From: Kalmanozyma brasiliensis GHG001
Taxonomy: Eukaryota > Basidiomycota > Ustilaginomycetes > Ustilaginales
Assembly: GCF_000497045.1 (NCBI RefSeq)
Contig: NW_015961992.1
Span: forward strand, 436,259-500,258
Length of the DNA stretch: 64,000 nucleotides
Reading direction: 5' to 3'
Numbering within the stretch: the stretch's first letter is position 1; every line of letters starts with the position of its first letter. Both the position numbers and the translations under genes were made by a program. The notes under the pieces are model-generated. The model was not told the origin of the DNA, made no database searches, and saw only the letters and a program-made list of their open reading frames with translations. Shown piece after piece: positions 20,501-30,859 of the stretch.

Positions 20501-22027
20501 GCTTGGCGGGATGAGCTCCCACTGCCACGGCATGATGGATTGACAGGAGGTCTTGAGGCCACCGACGGGGTCACCCGGGTCTTGTTTGTTGCTGCACAGC
20601 TGCACCACGAGCTCCATTGGCTGAGGGATGGGTGCGCCCATGCCTGAAGACGGGTTCCAGCCGACGCAGAGGTTAGTGAGGAGCTCAAAGCTGTGCACCT
20701 CCTCATCTTGCTCGCCCAGCTTGGCCGGCACGCGATAGATTGTGGTTCGATTGTTGATGGACAGAGCCGAGTCGGGACCTGTCTGTGACGGCTGTGTGGA
20801 AGGGCTTTCGTGGTCCATCACGAAGGCGCCGCTGTCCTCTTCGAGTAGCGACTCTGGCGAGACCACGAGCTCTAGCGGTCCGATTTCGCCATTGCCGGCA
20901 TCTGCATCGTCGAAGAGACTGAGAGCGCGTCTCCAGAGCTCACGGCGCCTGCGCAGGACGCTCAATCTTCCGCTGACACCTCCTGCGCTGCGCTCGTCAG
21001 AGACACGACCGAACGCCATCATGTCGAGCAAGAAGCCACGCGCGATCTTTTCGCGGAGCTGATCGCACCACATGACAGCGAGGTGATCGACGGAGGACCA
21101 GAGCGACGGAAGAGAGCCGGTGTAGGTCGAGATGCGGGAAGCGGGTATTGACTCGCCGATACGTGCCAGTGAGAGCGATGATGGATCGGATGGAAGCTGT
21201 GTGTCTAGCAGTCCACCAGCGATGGAGACGAGCAATGGCGGCGCTCTTACTGATCCAGCTCGTGTGTTCTGCGCTTCGATTGGCTTATTGATGAGGGAAT
21301 AAACGTATTCTAGACTGCGATCGAAGGGCACAGGCGGGTATGCGTGAGGTGTGCTCAGCGTGACGATGGTATCGATCTTTCCGACACCGTGATCCGGCAG
21401 GTGCGTGGCGAGACGTGCTGCGATGCCGCCCATACTGTGAGCTAAGATGGGCACAGTCGTGTTGCGCTCGCCTGGAGCGTAGCTGAGGTTTGGAGGGGAG
21501 GCATAGCGATTGGTGAGATACGCAACGACCTCGTTAATGAAGGTGGCTTGCTCGATCAAAGTGGACCCGCTGAAGGCTGAAAAGTCCTCGTTGAAGTCGA
21601 CAGTGTACCAGTCGGTGTGGGCGACGCCAGGAGGGGCATCGTTCCACTCGTCTCTGCGCGCGCCAGAGCCATTCTCCTTGTAGAACTGACGAGCCGCACT
21701 CGATGCTACACTGCGGACCTGACCATAAGAGCCAGAGTTGCCAGGAACAAAGAGGGCGGGACTGCCAGTTGGAAGGTCCATCGGCTCGAAGTCGCGCTCT
21801 CGATAGAGATAGAGGCGATACTTTCGCCACAGGCCGGAAGGTGAGAAGGGCTCGAGATTGGCGGTGTGGTCGATATACGCTGGTCGCATCCTTGACATGC
21901 GACATTGCTGCGAGATGCCAAGCTGCTTGGGCAGCTGGACGAAGGAGACGAGCGAGTAGTTGGCCAGTGTTACCGCTATTGCCAGGATGCACCAAGGCAG
22001 CCAGGTGAGGCGAGCATGACGACTCAT
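17552..22027 (-). CDS. BST1: GPI inositol-deacylase (PGAP1/Bst1)
   Basis: A 1491-residue ER membrane lipase that removes the inositol-linked acyl chain from GPI anchors before ER exit. The N-terminal segment (residues 8-30) is a membrane anchor. The lumenal lipase domain has the family motif [12 protein letters not shown] at 95-106 and catalytic Ser198 in AHSMGG. A large lumenal region with N-glycosylation sites is followed by a cluster of about eight to ten hydrophobic helices (roughly residues 770-1130). The last ~360 residues are hydrophilic, Ser/Glu/Arg-rich and probably cytosolic and disordered, with a short coiled-coil-like stretch near the end ([10 protein letters not shown] ... [17 protein letters not shown]). 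This tail makes the protein far longer than the ~1030-residue yeast Bst1. There are no introns. It is divergent from the TMA23-like gene. Confidence 0.93.
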   Translation of the reverse strand: MSRHARLTWLPWCILAIAVTLANYSLVSFVQLPKQLGISQQCRMSRMRPAYIDHTANLEPFSPSGLWRKYRLYLYRERDFEPMDLPTGSPALFVPGNSGSYGQVRSVASSAARQFYKENGSGARRDEWNDAPPGVAHTDWYTVDFNEDFSAFSGSTLIEQATFINEVVAYLTNRYASPPNLSYAPGERNTTVPILAHSMGGIAARLATHLPDHGVGKIDTIVTLSTPHAYPPVPFDRSLEYVYSLINKPIEAQNTRAGSVRAPPLLVSIAGGLLDTQLPSDPSSLSLARIGESIPASRISTYTGSLPSLWSSVDHLAVMWCDQLREKIARGFLLDMMAFGRVSDERSAGGVSGRLSVLRRRRELWRRALSLFDDADAGNGEIGPLELVVSPESLLEEDSGAFVMDHESPSTQPSQTGPDSALSINNRTTIYRVPAKLGEQDEEVHSFELLTNLCVGWNPSSGMGAPIPQPMELVVQLCSNKQDPGDPVGGLKTSCQSIMPWQWELIPPSLLPRTDILSQETAGQVDLSLAENAPVPSAEQLYHVPGYAFQRLHLDANFLKRQRVDWIRVERKTDQGVFVHQRGLNTFVRAGWVRQASGRVRKYSSSLLLTTAQDTAEQQHHRDAGIATQGAIPIATEWILKDFSSSLLARRIEVVPSKCLVENLARYTLHTGSESLHSTEPSFAPFLHVSDRATGDTRWYPQLVSPDAVRRIRKHTFKYGYITFPLSLHGNAPFMPPARDSITEVKVQLWSDPALLRDVPGQSVACKTPFDPILITIDWKTSAGLVLLRYRFFLAAWPLGILCICVGLSWLSWSLSPEHAFASPLISITQPVFRTPVLHKSDPLLGLLGSLTAALLVMDAARLLLYKSIIDAGTHGPGSSLLGMILGLGHLSSSAALVPCFLLVSYATLFVIVASIQWSFSLIAAVVTKASFARKLDWVGAATASSDPLRWNRQSMIGLTVLLMSVVLFVPHQFVFLCIFLLQLLNTLRALLELRSTRAAPHLDETRYHQHLSIFLILVLLLPQKASFLVTWVRNLASVGLKTPKTMASWMDHNVFDVAPIVILVWLMAGGRTLEPPRTALEAKALAAGFGIVGWYALVWGIRYTYRTYDAFNALCVLLAFCHWRSRRGGSDGALRRSQAQGHGVKNSDETLEMLGHHRRSDDLNEQHGMAEEDSRELRSGSSSERLPIHHLALPASLAIQSDTISSSAVSKPDSTASKDVQHHGDEQAAASVGDDLDRLIAEYLEVLDQYQQVRNTTSDHFSRGFHKLSRAKMEYGASRLSSTSYDSRILPEVRATVVGEPASKSTDVGALNDTPRSTRMLVARVQPDYSHLDGDKGILIGDTGEKDGEREDIAANGLRRRAGGSSNADAAKESEAESSLPNSLRNSSSSPAGSHTNPTVSETRPANSKNDKKDNDRGKPHKAAAKPDALSQFGGLPTTSLRGAQTDLRAALDQSLGVRNGSPGLVQLTLRLEALGEAISNLKGRAAYDL

Positions 22028-22564
22028 TGTCCGCCAAGGTTGAACGGCAAGCTCCCGACAGTGCTATAGTCCGCTATCGAGTTGGCTGAGCCCATCGGCT
22101 TTGCCGTCATGGATGAAGTGGACGGAAGCGGACCGAAAGCTGCGGGTGTCGCGAAGGATGCTGATCGATCGGCAGCACCGAGCGTGGGTCTTTCCGCAAG
22201 CTGAGCGAGAGATCGCGGGAACGTGATGGTGAAGCTGAGTCGTGTGGTCGTGTTGGTCAGTGTGGCTCGTCGGCATCTACCCAATCCCGCAAAGTGTTGT
22301 TCTCCACACGCATGCTTCCGCACATAGCCCGGCAGAGGAAGCTTCCTGGGTGACCTCGGAAGACGGGCGAGCTCATGCAGGACCCTCTCGTGGTTTTTGC
22401 TTTCTCGAGAAATTTTGGTTCGCAGTTGAAGGTTTGATGTTCGCAGGGGAATTGTATCACGCTGTCGGCCTCTCCGCTCTTCCTTCTCTCTTCCAGTCAC
22501 CTCGTCGACTGTCACGTTCCCACGCAAAGCCTTGCAGAAGGCGCAATCACGCTACAACTCAGCC
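22028..22564. promoter_or_regulatory. divergent promoter, PGAP1 / TMA23-like
   Basis: A 537-bp shared upstream region. A 167-codon minus-strand frame overlaps it but has no domain or homology signal I recognise. Confidence 0.45.
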
Positions 22565-23518
22565 ATGCCGTTGAATACAACGACATTCCTGGTCTCGCAA
22601 GGATGGGAAGGCGTCGGCGTCCCTCTAGACGGCAAGGCAGGCAAGGGCCTCAAGAAGCCGCTGGCCATCACACAGAAGAAGACGCTCTCTGGCATCGGCA
22701 AGGATCGTGATCGCGCCGATGACTGGTGGAACAGTATCTTCACTGCTGGCGCAAAGAGTCTCTCAATCGGACCATCACCGTCCTCCTCCGGTACATCCAC
22801 TCCAACCCTCGACAAGACTTCCGCCAATAGTACTTCCTGGAGCATGGGCGAAAGATCAGCTGCAACTGCCAGCATGTCCTTGTCATCGCTCGCTAAGCGT
22901 GAACACGCAAGAAAGACGCTCATGAGCAATTTTGTTCGCGGCAAGCCCATCGTTCCTCCAGTGGAGCCCGAGCTCGAGCTACCAAAGGCTCTTCCAGCCG
23001 TATCGGCCGTCAAAGCTGAAGGAAGCAAAGTCGTCGCAGCATCGGATGCAGAGATCGAGGTTGCCTTGGACGTGACTGCACCGTCGTCAAAGTCAAAGTC
23101 GAAATCGAAATCGAAGGAACACAGAACTGAGGAGGAAAAGCTCGAGAGGAAGCTCGCCAAAAAGGCCTTACGCAAGCAACTCGAAGAAGTCGGTCAACCC
23201 TCGGATCCGTTAGAGCGGAAAAGCAAGAAGACGAAGAAGGGCTCTCAGGACGAGAGCAAGGCAAGCAAGAAGGAGAAGAAGCGCAATGCCGACGCAACGC
23301 TCTCAGAAGAGCCGGCATCACCCACGAAGAAGCGCAAGCGGAAAGCAAAGGAAATTGCTGAGAATGAGACGGCCACGTCATCACCAGACAAGGACCTGAA
23401 GCCCAAGAAGAAGAAGAGCAAAGACAACAAGACGATGAAGGAGGAGGACGAGAGGAGAGTCAAGAAGGGCAAGAAGGACAAGAGCAAGGGAGACAAGAAA
23501 GGCGTGGTGGCGGATTAG
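22565..23518 (+). CDS. TMA23-like nucleolar G-patch-type protein
   Basis: The protein has 317 residues starting at MPLNTTTFLVSQGWEGVGVP; the ATG at 22565 is the first that begins with the family N-terminus. The GW...G...GKGLKKPLAITQKK segment followed by DDWWNSIFTAGAKSL matches the yeast Tma23 pattern (a short G-patch-like motif, then a WW-containing helix). Tma23 is a nucleolar protein involved in 40S ribosome biogenesis. The C-terminal 170 residues are Lys/Glu-rich with repeated KSKSKSK and KKKKSK runs, as expected for nucleolar retention and disorder. The residual doubt is that the G-patch-like core is short and could also be PINX1-related. Confidence 0.65.
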   Translation: MPLNTTTFLVSQGWEGVGVPLDGKAGKGLKKPLAITQKKTLSGIGKDRDRADDWWNSIFTAGAKSLSIGPSPSSSGTSTPTLDKTSANSTSWSMGERSAATASMSLSSLAKREHARKTLMSNFVRGKPIVPPVEPELELPKALPAVSAVKAEGSKVVAASDAEIEVALDVTAPSSKSKSKSKSKEHRTEEEKLERKLAKKALRKQLEEVGQPSDPLERKSKKTKKGSQDESKASKKEKKRNADATLSEEPASPTKKRKRKAKEIAENETATSSPDKDLKPKKKKSKDNKTMKEEDERRVKKGKKDKSKGDKKGVVAD

Positions 23519-23646
23519 GCCGTCCTGGCAATACAGGGACCAACTGACTGGAACGTACCAGAGGACAGAGTGCAAGTCTAGCAATGATACCCTCCCGTAA
23601 AATTCACTACCATGTCGTTGAGCTCTCTCGAGGATACAGAGCATCC

Positions 23647-26266
23647 TCAGCTAAACCCAATCACCCCCGCCCCCTTCTGGGACATTTCCCGTTTCTTGAC
23701 AGGAGCTCTCCTGAACCCAGTCGCCATTCGAAGGTCGCCACCTCTCACGAGATTGTCCAGGTCCCGTTCCAGTTCGCGCAACAAGGTGAAGTCGATGTCA
23801 AACCGCATGATGTTGTTTTCGGCGATTCGACCACGAATGTCGATGTCCCGGGTAGCCGCGGCCGCATGCGCCTGCAAGGCCGCGGTTGCAGCAGCTGCGT
23901 GCAGCGACCCGTGTTCTTCGAGCCGATAGATCTCGTTAAATTTCTCCGATGCTCGATCGGCGAGCTCAGTCGGTGTCGGCGTCAAGAGTTGTCTCGAAAG
24001 GTGGAAGCGGTCGCGCAACGCTTGCAAGTACTCGACTCGGACACGATCAAGGCCAAGTGGAGCGGCATTGTCGATCAGGTGCGATAGAACCCCGCGGATA
24101 TCCCTGATCCGGTCTCTGCCCGATCGTTCGTAGACCGCGTCAGCGAGAGCGCCCACCTCAGCTGGATCGATTCGAGCGCCACGGACCGGATGAGCCAACT
24201 GATAGGGTCGATAGACTCGCGAAAGCGCCTGCAGCGTCTCTCGGGAACGAGGCACGCGCGGAAACAGGTCCTGTTTGAGATGGTGGAAGGTAGCGATAGG
24301 CAATGCGCCACGATCACCAGCTTGCAGACCGAGATCTCCCATCGTGTCCGCCAGCGTTTGGCCTCGGGATGCGGGCCACATGCTGAACGGTTCGTTGTCG
24401 GTCCCGCCCGCTCGACGTTGGAGATTGACGCGGTGGATCGTATCCTTCTTGATGGCACGCTTCTCCATTGTTGCGGACTGCACGTACTGAGGCGACCTGA
24501 GAGCTAAGTGGCGAGTCGACGCCCGCAGATCTTGGGTAAAGTGATCGAGCTCTTTCTCCATTCGGAAGATCAGCTCTAGGTCTGTCATGATGCGGTGCTC
24601 ATGTCTTCTTAGTCGTTCCCTCCTTTGCCGCAGAAGCCCGTCTTTCCAGCCCCACCAGTCCCGTTGATGGCCTTGCCCCTCTCGCAGGACTGCTGACTGA
24701 GCATCCACTCTCTCAGTAAATACTCGTTCGATTTCGCTTGTTGTTGGGCTGAGAAGGCGAACCAGACCATCAAGACGCCTCGAGAGCGCTTCGAGATACC
24801 GACTCTGGGTCGTGTCGAGCGACAGGTGCCTCTGCTCGCGTATCAGATCGCTGTTGCCGTAGTACGCCAATCGCAATAGGTTACTTTCAGTGAATGTTTA
24901 CAAATCGGATGGGAATGTAGGGAAGGCGAAACAGAGGTCCAACTTACTCGATTAGAACACGCATGCGTTCGAACCGCCTCCGTCCCAGGCTGGTGGATAG
25001 CCTCATTCGGATCCAGTCCCGATTCCGGCTCAGCTCGTGGACTGTCGTCGGGAATGCATTCCGGTATTCATCAGCGTAGTGAGCGATCTGCATCGCCTTG
25101 GCTCTTGGGATCGAGTTGCGGTAGACTAGCAGCGGCCTGTGCTGACCCAGGAAATCGTTGAGAGGCTCGAAATCGGGGTCTTGCGGCCGAAGCGGATACA
25201 GAAGCGCATCGTTTGATCCGAACGACTGGAAGGAGCTGTGCGGAAGCTGCGCTGACGGCGTGGCATCACGTGTAGCCGAAGAGTCTTCTGCATTGTGGAC
25301 GGGATCGTTTCTACGAACGAGACGGTTCACACCTCCCTCGACAAGATCGTCCAGCTCCTTCTCCAAGCGAAACATCATATGAAAGTCGGATGTGATGCGT
25401 CGAGAGTTGGATTCGAGATCGCCCGTTCTTCCGTGGAGAGCCTGGATCTTCCAGATCAGGGGATTGGCCTCATTCGCCTGACCGGGTCGAAGCCGCGCCC
25501 GTTGCGATGCTACTCGATCGATATACATCGCTTCAATCTCGCTCCGAGTAGGGCTCAAGATCTTCGTCAATCCTTCCAGCCGTCTTGAGAGCGCTTGAAG
25601 GTAGGCGATTCGACTCGCATCCAGGCGCATTTCTGCGGCATGATCTAAAATGCGACTGTGTCGTTCAGGAAATCACGGGAGCGACATCGAACTCTCGTCA
25701 ATGATTGTAGACGAAGCGCCAGATGGAAGATGCACTTACTTGACAACAGCCCGCATGGCCTCGACTCGAATTTTGCCAGAAGCCGTCAAGAGCAATGAAT
25801 GCGTGAAGGCCTCTGGATTAAGAAGATATCCTCGACTCGGATTCACCTCTCGATAGATTTTGTGATAAGCCGTTAGGCGTTTGATCGCGGTCCTTGAAAG
25901 CGTTTCCGGGCTGATCACTGGCGCGCCCTGGGAGAGGAAATGTGCCAGAGGCTCAATCTCGGGGTCCTCTGGTCGAAGTCCAAGCGAACGCATGACTCTG
26001 TCCCTCGCGGAGGGCTGGGGGGAGGAGCTTGCAGGTATGGTTGCAGATGTTGAGGAACTTTCAGCATTCTCAGAGCCTCCTGCGTGGTCGAAGGGGTCAT
26101 GTCTGCGAAGCAAGTTGACTACATTCCAGTGCTTCGGTCGAGAGAGAAGGATAGAGTCGATTCTAGTCTGAGCGCCAGCCAACTGTTGATCAGTGCGTCT
26201 GGCCGGGACGGCAAAGGCGCAAATCAGGCTGCCGAGAATTGCGATCAGAGGAAAGACTCGCATCAT
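23647..26266 (-). CDS. E1: large secreted protein with three tandem helical A-B modules (putative effector)
   Basis: I recognise no family. Exons read by frame and splice sites are 26266-25740, 25655-24948 and 24883-23647, with introns of 84 and 64 nt starting GTAAGT, giving about 823 residues. An upstream in-frame ATG at 26299 would add 11 basic residues. The signal peptide is MMRVFPLIAILGSLICAFA. The mature chain has no cysteine. Part A (about residues 101-176, 335-412, 605-680) begins DPE/D-x-EPL-x-x-FL and ends MRxLI-like. Part B (about 185-284, 431-530, 684-795) has LDxxxxxYLxALSRRL, LLSPTxSEIE and FRLEKELD. Both introns are phase 2 and sit at the A-B joint of copies 1 and 2; copy 3 has none. 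The second acceptor (AAAG) is weak, so exon 3 could conceivably be a separate unit. Confidence 0.7.
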
Positions 26267-26738
26267 CTTTGAAGCTTTTCGGCGTTTTGGTTGAAACATC
26301 GCTGTGACGTCGAGGAAAGGGGGTTGGAGGAGTGCGGCCTCCGAGCATAGAGCGTCGCGGCTCTCTCTTGTATCACAAGAGGCTGTTTCACACGGTCGAT
26401 TGAGCCCACGTCATCACCAAATTGAGAGTCAACGGCGGGAACGGCCTCGACTTTGCACGGTGGCTTTGTTGTCAGGGGCAAATTCACGTTTGTCTCGATA
26501 CCTCGGTGGGTGGTGGGGACTGTCAGCTGATCGCGGTTGCTTGTTGAATGAAAGCGACTCGCGTGAAGTCGAGCAACAAGCAAGAGGGTCATGATAGCAT
26601 TCATGAAGCCGAGACTGTTTGACTTTGCCTCGACCTGATGACTTCTTGTCGCTGCATCGCTGCATTGGAGAGCAACGGTCGTCCCGGGTGATCTCAAGGC
26701 GTGGCTTATCTTAATGCATAGACTATACAGCACCCGTT

Positions 26739-26777
26739 GCTTGTCGATGTGGGAAAGAGCTTGTCGATGTGGGAAAG
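26739..26777. repeat. 20-bp tandem direct repeat, two copies
   Basis: GCTTGTCGATGTGGGAAAG occurs at 26739-26757 and again at 26759-26777, a perfect duplication with a 20-bp period inside the E1/E2 shared upstream region. It could be a duplicated regulator site or a replication-slip product. Confidence 0.75.
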
Positions 26778-27011
26778 TACGAGTCGTACCCAAAGTCTGC
26801 CCTTCGTTGCTTTACTAAGACGCATAGATGCAACAGCTGTGTTGATGCGAGCCACTTGACAGTGGGGACTACAGACCGATCGTTGATGATGCTCAACGCA
26901 GCTCTCGCCTTTCACCTTTGTTCTCTTGGGGGATTTTCGCTTGGCGACAGCACAGTGTCATTTGCTTCGCGGTGTCGCCTTCAGCAGTGCCGTTTGGGCA
27001 CGCTTGTCGTC

Positions 27012-27018
27012 TATATAA
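27012..27018 (+). promoter_or_regulatory. TATA box of E2
   Basis: TATATAA sits 92 bp before the E2 ATG and is followed by a pyrimidine-rich stretch, a good core promoter arrangement. Confidence 0.6.
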
Positions 27019-27109
27019 GCTCCCTTTCTGAGCGTTCTCAGAAGACCTCGACCAAGCAACCATCAAAGTCGCCATTCGATTGCCCAGAACCGATCAACGA
27101 GTCATCACG

Positions 27110-27668
27110 ATGAAGTTTCTCTTCGGTCTCTTCCTCGTACTCAGCTTCTGCTGCTCGATCTGCTTTTCGATGAATCCGGGCCCGTCCTTGGGACAGGGAT
27201 CTGGTGGCTCCGTTACTCCCAGCTGGTGGGCGGAGTACCTGACCACCCACCAGCAAGGCGGTCATGGAAGCATCATCACCGGGAGCCGTATGAACCCAGC
27301 TGAATATGTGCGCTTTCGGAGGCGCATGACGGCCCTCGACACCATTCGCCAGTAAGTCTTAGGAACAGGGGAGTGCTCCTTTCGGGACAACTGTATCGCT
27401 CACGTTGCGTTTCAACTTTTCTTTCCAACAAACAAGGCGGATCCTCAGTCTACAAAACCTCCAGGCGAGCCCTGAGGCCGTGCGAGTCCTCGATAATCCA
27501 TTCAATCCATGGGGCCAAGAGCGCATTCAGATCCAGGGCGCCACCGTCACCTTGCAGAATCCGCATGACCTTGACAGGGTGGCCCTTCACTGGCAGCAGG
27601 ATGTCCTCAAGATAGATGCTATCGAGAGACACATCACCGAGCTGATCAACACGGGTCGCATTCGTTAA
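27110..27668 (+). CDS. E2: small secreted protein (putative effector)
   Basis: Two exons, 27110-27351 and 27437-27668, give 157 residues. The donor is GTAAGT and the acceptor AACAAG, joined in phase 2 as TIRQ-RILSL. The signal peptide is MKFLFGLFLVLSFCCSICFS and the mature part has no cysteine. The body begins with a SWWAEYLTTH segment and continues SIITGSR ... YVRFRRRMTALDTIRQRIL. A conserved-looking block, NPHDLDRVALHWQQD, lies near the C-terminus. It aligns by eye with E4 (NPH...R...QQD) and E5 (WW..YL.TH), so these three are paralogues. A TATA box lies 92 bp upstream. Function is unknown; secretion is inferred from the signal peptide. Confidence 0.75.
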
Positions 27669-28049
27669 GTTGATCTTACGGGCTGTTCTGCAAGAAGATA
27701 GTGCTGTCAACCACTGCACTCAAATTCTTCGCCGCATCAATAAGCAAAGCCCTTCGTACAGCTCTCTTCTGTCAGCTCATTCTTGTTTGCCTCTTCTAGG
27801 CGTTTTGTTCGCAATATGGTAGTCGAGCAAACCTTGAAAGTTTACCTGCAGCCATCGGCTCGCCTGGGATTCGCTTCGTCAGAGTAACAAAGCTGCATTT
27901 ATGCGAGGGTGACCGTATCGTGCTTCTGTACGGCTTGTGCTGATCTCAACAAGAACAAATTCTGCGTGCTCGCTCACACAGGCGAGGAGTCAACCTGAAC
28001 GAAACGCGACAAGATGCTTGCAAAGCCTGAACAAGTGATCACTGAAACG
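27669..28049. other. convergent intergenic region E2/E3
   Basis: A 381-bp space between the 3' ends of E2 and E3. I see no gene or repeat in it. Confidence 0.55.
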
Positions 28050-28805
28050 TCATGGCCTGAACGACTCTTCATAGCGCATAAGCTCGCCTTCGATGAGTGC
28101 AACCTGCTCCCTGAGCTGAAGATACCGAGTCTGTATCTGCTTGAAGCGCTGTGGCCACGGCACAGTGTTGGAGATGCCGTTGTGCCAGCTGCGATACGTT
28201 TCTGACGGCCAGAGCTTGTTCCTGACGGCAGGAGAGATGAGATCGTGGTACTTCTGTCGTCTGAAGGTCGTGAAGACACGTTAGCATGCGCCTGCCGCTT
28301 TGTTATTCTAGGGAAAGACTTACAGCTCGAAAGCGCTCAGAGCTCGTTGCTTGATCATTGGCAGGATCTGCGTGAACCATTTCGGGCTTCTCTTGAGATC
28401 GTTCGGCAGACCGGCTGGATTTGCCTCGAAGTGGCGGCTTAAGTCGCTTCGCAGCTCTGCTAACCGTTGCGAACGAGCCGCGAAGCTGGGTTGCTCGGAT
28501 TCCAACGGCTTAAGAGGGACGGTGTTGCTAGTTGAAGCGCCGTCAAGCTGATCTGGCAGAACTCGATCGGGGCTACCGGACAACGGACCCGAAAGAAAGC
28601 CAGAGGCGGCCGATGAGGTAATCGTGTGAGGCGTCGTCCTCCTCCCAGCGTAAATTCCTCCGAGTGAAAGTTCCAAGTCGATATCAGGATGATCTTGTGC
28701 ACTGCTGACCGCGTCATACCTTCCAGAAAACGACCTGTCGGCTGCGAAAGCTCCCACGACACATAGAAGTGCCCCTAGGCCTAGGCGTGCCACGGATGCC
28801 ATCAT
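28050..28805 (-). CDS. E3: secreted protein (putative effector)
   Basis: Exons 28805-28324 and 28260-28050 give 230 residues (229 if the second of two adjacent ATGs is used). The intron has a GTAAGT donor, a GCTAAC branch site and a CTTCAG acceptor, phase 2. Signal peptide: MMASVARLGLGALLCVVGAFA. The mature chain lacks cysteine, has a Ser/Pro/Leu-rich first third, and then becomes helical: SPKWFTQILPMIKQRALSAF, across the junction to RQKYHDLISPAV, and QTRYLQLREQVALIEGELM at the end. The YHDL...LWPSETYRSW...TRYLQL order resembles the YHKI...LNPEAFTHS...IAYLQAL order in E1, suggesting a distant single-module relative. The minus strand ACATAAGAGG about 115 bp upstream may be its core promoter. 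Confidence 0.7.
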
Positions 28806-29422
28806 CCTTGTTCGCCGAAAGAAGCTTGCTGTCTTGTCTCTGGTTTCCAAGAGAGATTGTGGCGTAGTTCAATCGTGACCGACAGAGAGCTGATGAGCGC
28901 TGGTTCAATCCTCTTATGTCCATTGACATCTCGCAGAGCCTATCCACGATCTCAAGGTGCAAGCCGAACGAGGTCAGATCTCGGTCCATGTTGCGACAAC
29001 GTTCCGCTTGGATGAGTCCCGACGATCGAAATGGTGTTCAGACAAGCTATAGAGCCACCAACTCTTTCGTGTTGTCATGTTGCGGCATGTGCTCCCTCTT
29101 GGCGTCTCCGTTGCTCGCCGGTGAAGCAACCTGAAGCACCGACGCCTCGAAAGAGTCGAAAATGGCTCAAGCCGGTTCAGCCAATCGATTGACAACCTCA
29201 GCGAGTCTCATCGACTCGATATGAGAAGGGTTGTCGAAGAAGGAAGCGGCGCTTCCTGTCTGACCCACCGGGTCAGCAGGTCAAAGGATGCCGATCAAGA
29301 TCATAAAGAGTGCGTCCAGCACCCATTCGAATCCTGTGTCTTGACCTCAAGCACTCGCGACACCTGCGCTTGTCCTCTCGTTACCGCCGACGGAAGACCA
29401 TTCAAACGGCTCCTCAAGAACC
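28806..29422. promoter_or_regulatory. divergent promoter region, E3 / E4
   Basis: A 617-bp region with CATAAG/CATAAAG elements about 115 bp from each start (28914-28919 minus strand; 29302-29308 plus strand). No other gene is visible. Confidence 0.45.
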
Positions 29423-30006
29423 ATGCGGTTATCTATCCTGCTCCTTATCCTTACGTTCGCGACTATGGCTGCATGTGCAGCTATTCCTATGCAGCTGCTT
29501 CGCAGAACCGGCTCCTCCGTCTCAGAGGAGAGCGCTGTAGTTGATGCGGCGCGTGCTCGACTGGTCTCAGGAGCTCCTCCGCATTGGTTCCCTAACTACG
29601 CTCCCTTTGCCGTTCTCAAGGTCCCGGCACTCTTTCGGGGAAATCAAATTCACGTTGATCGGCTGCAGCCCTTCAGAGATCGTCTCGAAACCTACGAGAC
29701 TGTGCGAAGGTAAGTCACCCCTGTGTTCGGCTTGAGATTGACAAGACGCTGATCACTCTGATCGCTTTTCGATGCTGATGCAGCTCCATCCTGCAGAACA
29801 ATCACGCCGAGCTGATCGACGCCGAGAAGCAGCTCTTCCTGAAGCCGTTCAACGTGCAACACTGGCGAGACTTCCAGGTTACCGAGGAGAACCCTCACAA
29901 CATTCACAGAGCCACACTGCTCTTCCAGCAGGACAAGCTGCAAATGGAGAACATGGACGCCGTGATCGCTAGACTGTTGCGACGTGTGCGCTGGTGGGGC
30001 CTTTGA
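29423..30006 (+). CDS. E4: small secreted protein (putative effector)
   Basis: Exons 29423-29709 and 29784-30006 give 169 residues; the intron has GTAAGT and GATGCAG sites in phase 2, joining as TVRS-SILQN. Signal peptide: MRLSILLLILTFATMAACA. A dibasic LLRR eight residues after the predicted cleavage site could be a Kex2-type processing site. The mature chain has no cysteine. The body has HWFPNYAPF, then FRDRLETYETVRSSIL, and the E2-like block NPHNIHRATLLFQQDKLQ, and ends with an Arg/Trp-rich tail (RLLRRVRWWGL). By eye it is a paralogue of E2. A CATAAAG element lies 115 bp upstream. Confidence 0.75.
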
Positions 30007-30859
30007 GTAGCATGATCGCTGCAATTGATTGCAGTGCGCGGGCTACATCAGTCTGTTTTACTCTCTCGTCCATCTCCACTTCCTCCCGTTGCGAGTGTCA
30101 AACAAGCTTGACCTCGCATCCGTTTCTTCTTCCGCCCGATTTCTTCCCATTGTGTTCCGCCTGTATGTCCAGCCCTTCTCAGCACACGACCGGCCCCTAC
30201 GGCGGCTCATGAGCCTCTGAGCCAGCGGAGAAACTCGCTGCCTTGCAATCTGATCATCCTCCCTATCCTTGGGTCGCCCATGCAAAAGTGAGCTTGATGT
30301 CTACTTGCATTGAGAAGGGCGCCTGACTGTGCTACCGTCGCGTTCGATGCTTGAGACCTCGATCACAACAGGATGCGAACGCCTCGAGTATGGCCTGACA
30401 CGGTATCGACGTCGACTTGAAAGCGTCACCACGGGTGTCTCGTCTTGTGATCGCTCGCCGCGGGGGTAAATCTCGACAGACGACTGCTTAAGAGAGATTC
30501 CGCATGCTACTGTGGATCGACGTGCTACCTGCGCAATCGCAGTGGGCGTTGAGTGGCTCTGCGGATGCTTACTGTAGTGGGGGCTGTGGTTATGAAAGTG
30601 GACAGGATCTCGAATGGCTCGACAAGCGCTATTGTCCCCCGTGCCGATCTCACCGACACCCGCTACGGTGTGGGGTTGCATCCTTGTCCACGCTATGTAT
30701 GGTACCTCTCCAACAGCCGTCTCGCTCACAGCATGAAGGCCGGCGATCCTGAAGAGGGGCCGCAGTCGCTCGCTTCACGGCTATATATGCCAGCCTCAAA
30801 GCGAACGGAAGGAGGAATCGATACCATCCATCAAGCGCTCTAAGACCGACTAAGACACC
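30007..30859. other. intergenic region with E5 promoter
   Basis: An 853-bp stretch between tandem genes E4 and E5. It contains the E5 TATA-like element (30782-30788) and no convincing coding frame. Confidence 0.5.
30782..30788 (+). promoter_or_regulatory. TATA box of E5
   Basis: TATATAT lies 72 bp before the E5 ATG, in the same relative position as the E2 TATA box. Confidence 0.55.

Larger units (their letters stand above)
26267..27109. promoter_or_regulatory. divergent promoter region, E1 / E2
   Basis: An 843-bp interval between two divergent secreted-protein genes. It contains a 20-bp tandem duplication (26739-26777) and the E2 TATA box (27012-27018). No clear TATA is visible for E1. Confidence 0.5.

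Noticed and set aside
23647..26266. E1 as three separate genes
   Set aside because: Only the first exon has a signal peptide, the other two frames lack an ATG in the right place (the third begins at a TTG), and phase-2 GT-AG introns join all three in frame. I keep it as a single gene with moderate confidence.
26263..26604. 113-codon minus-strand frame starting MNAIMTLLLVARLHA, signal-peptide-like, just upstream of E1
   Set aside because: Its stop overlaps the E1 start and it lies where the E1 promoter or leader should be. It contains cysteines, lacks motifs shared with E2-E5, and has no splice partner.
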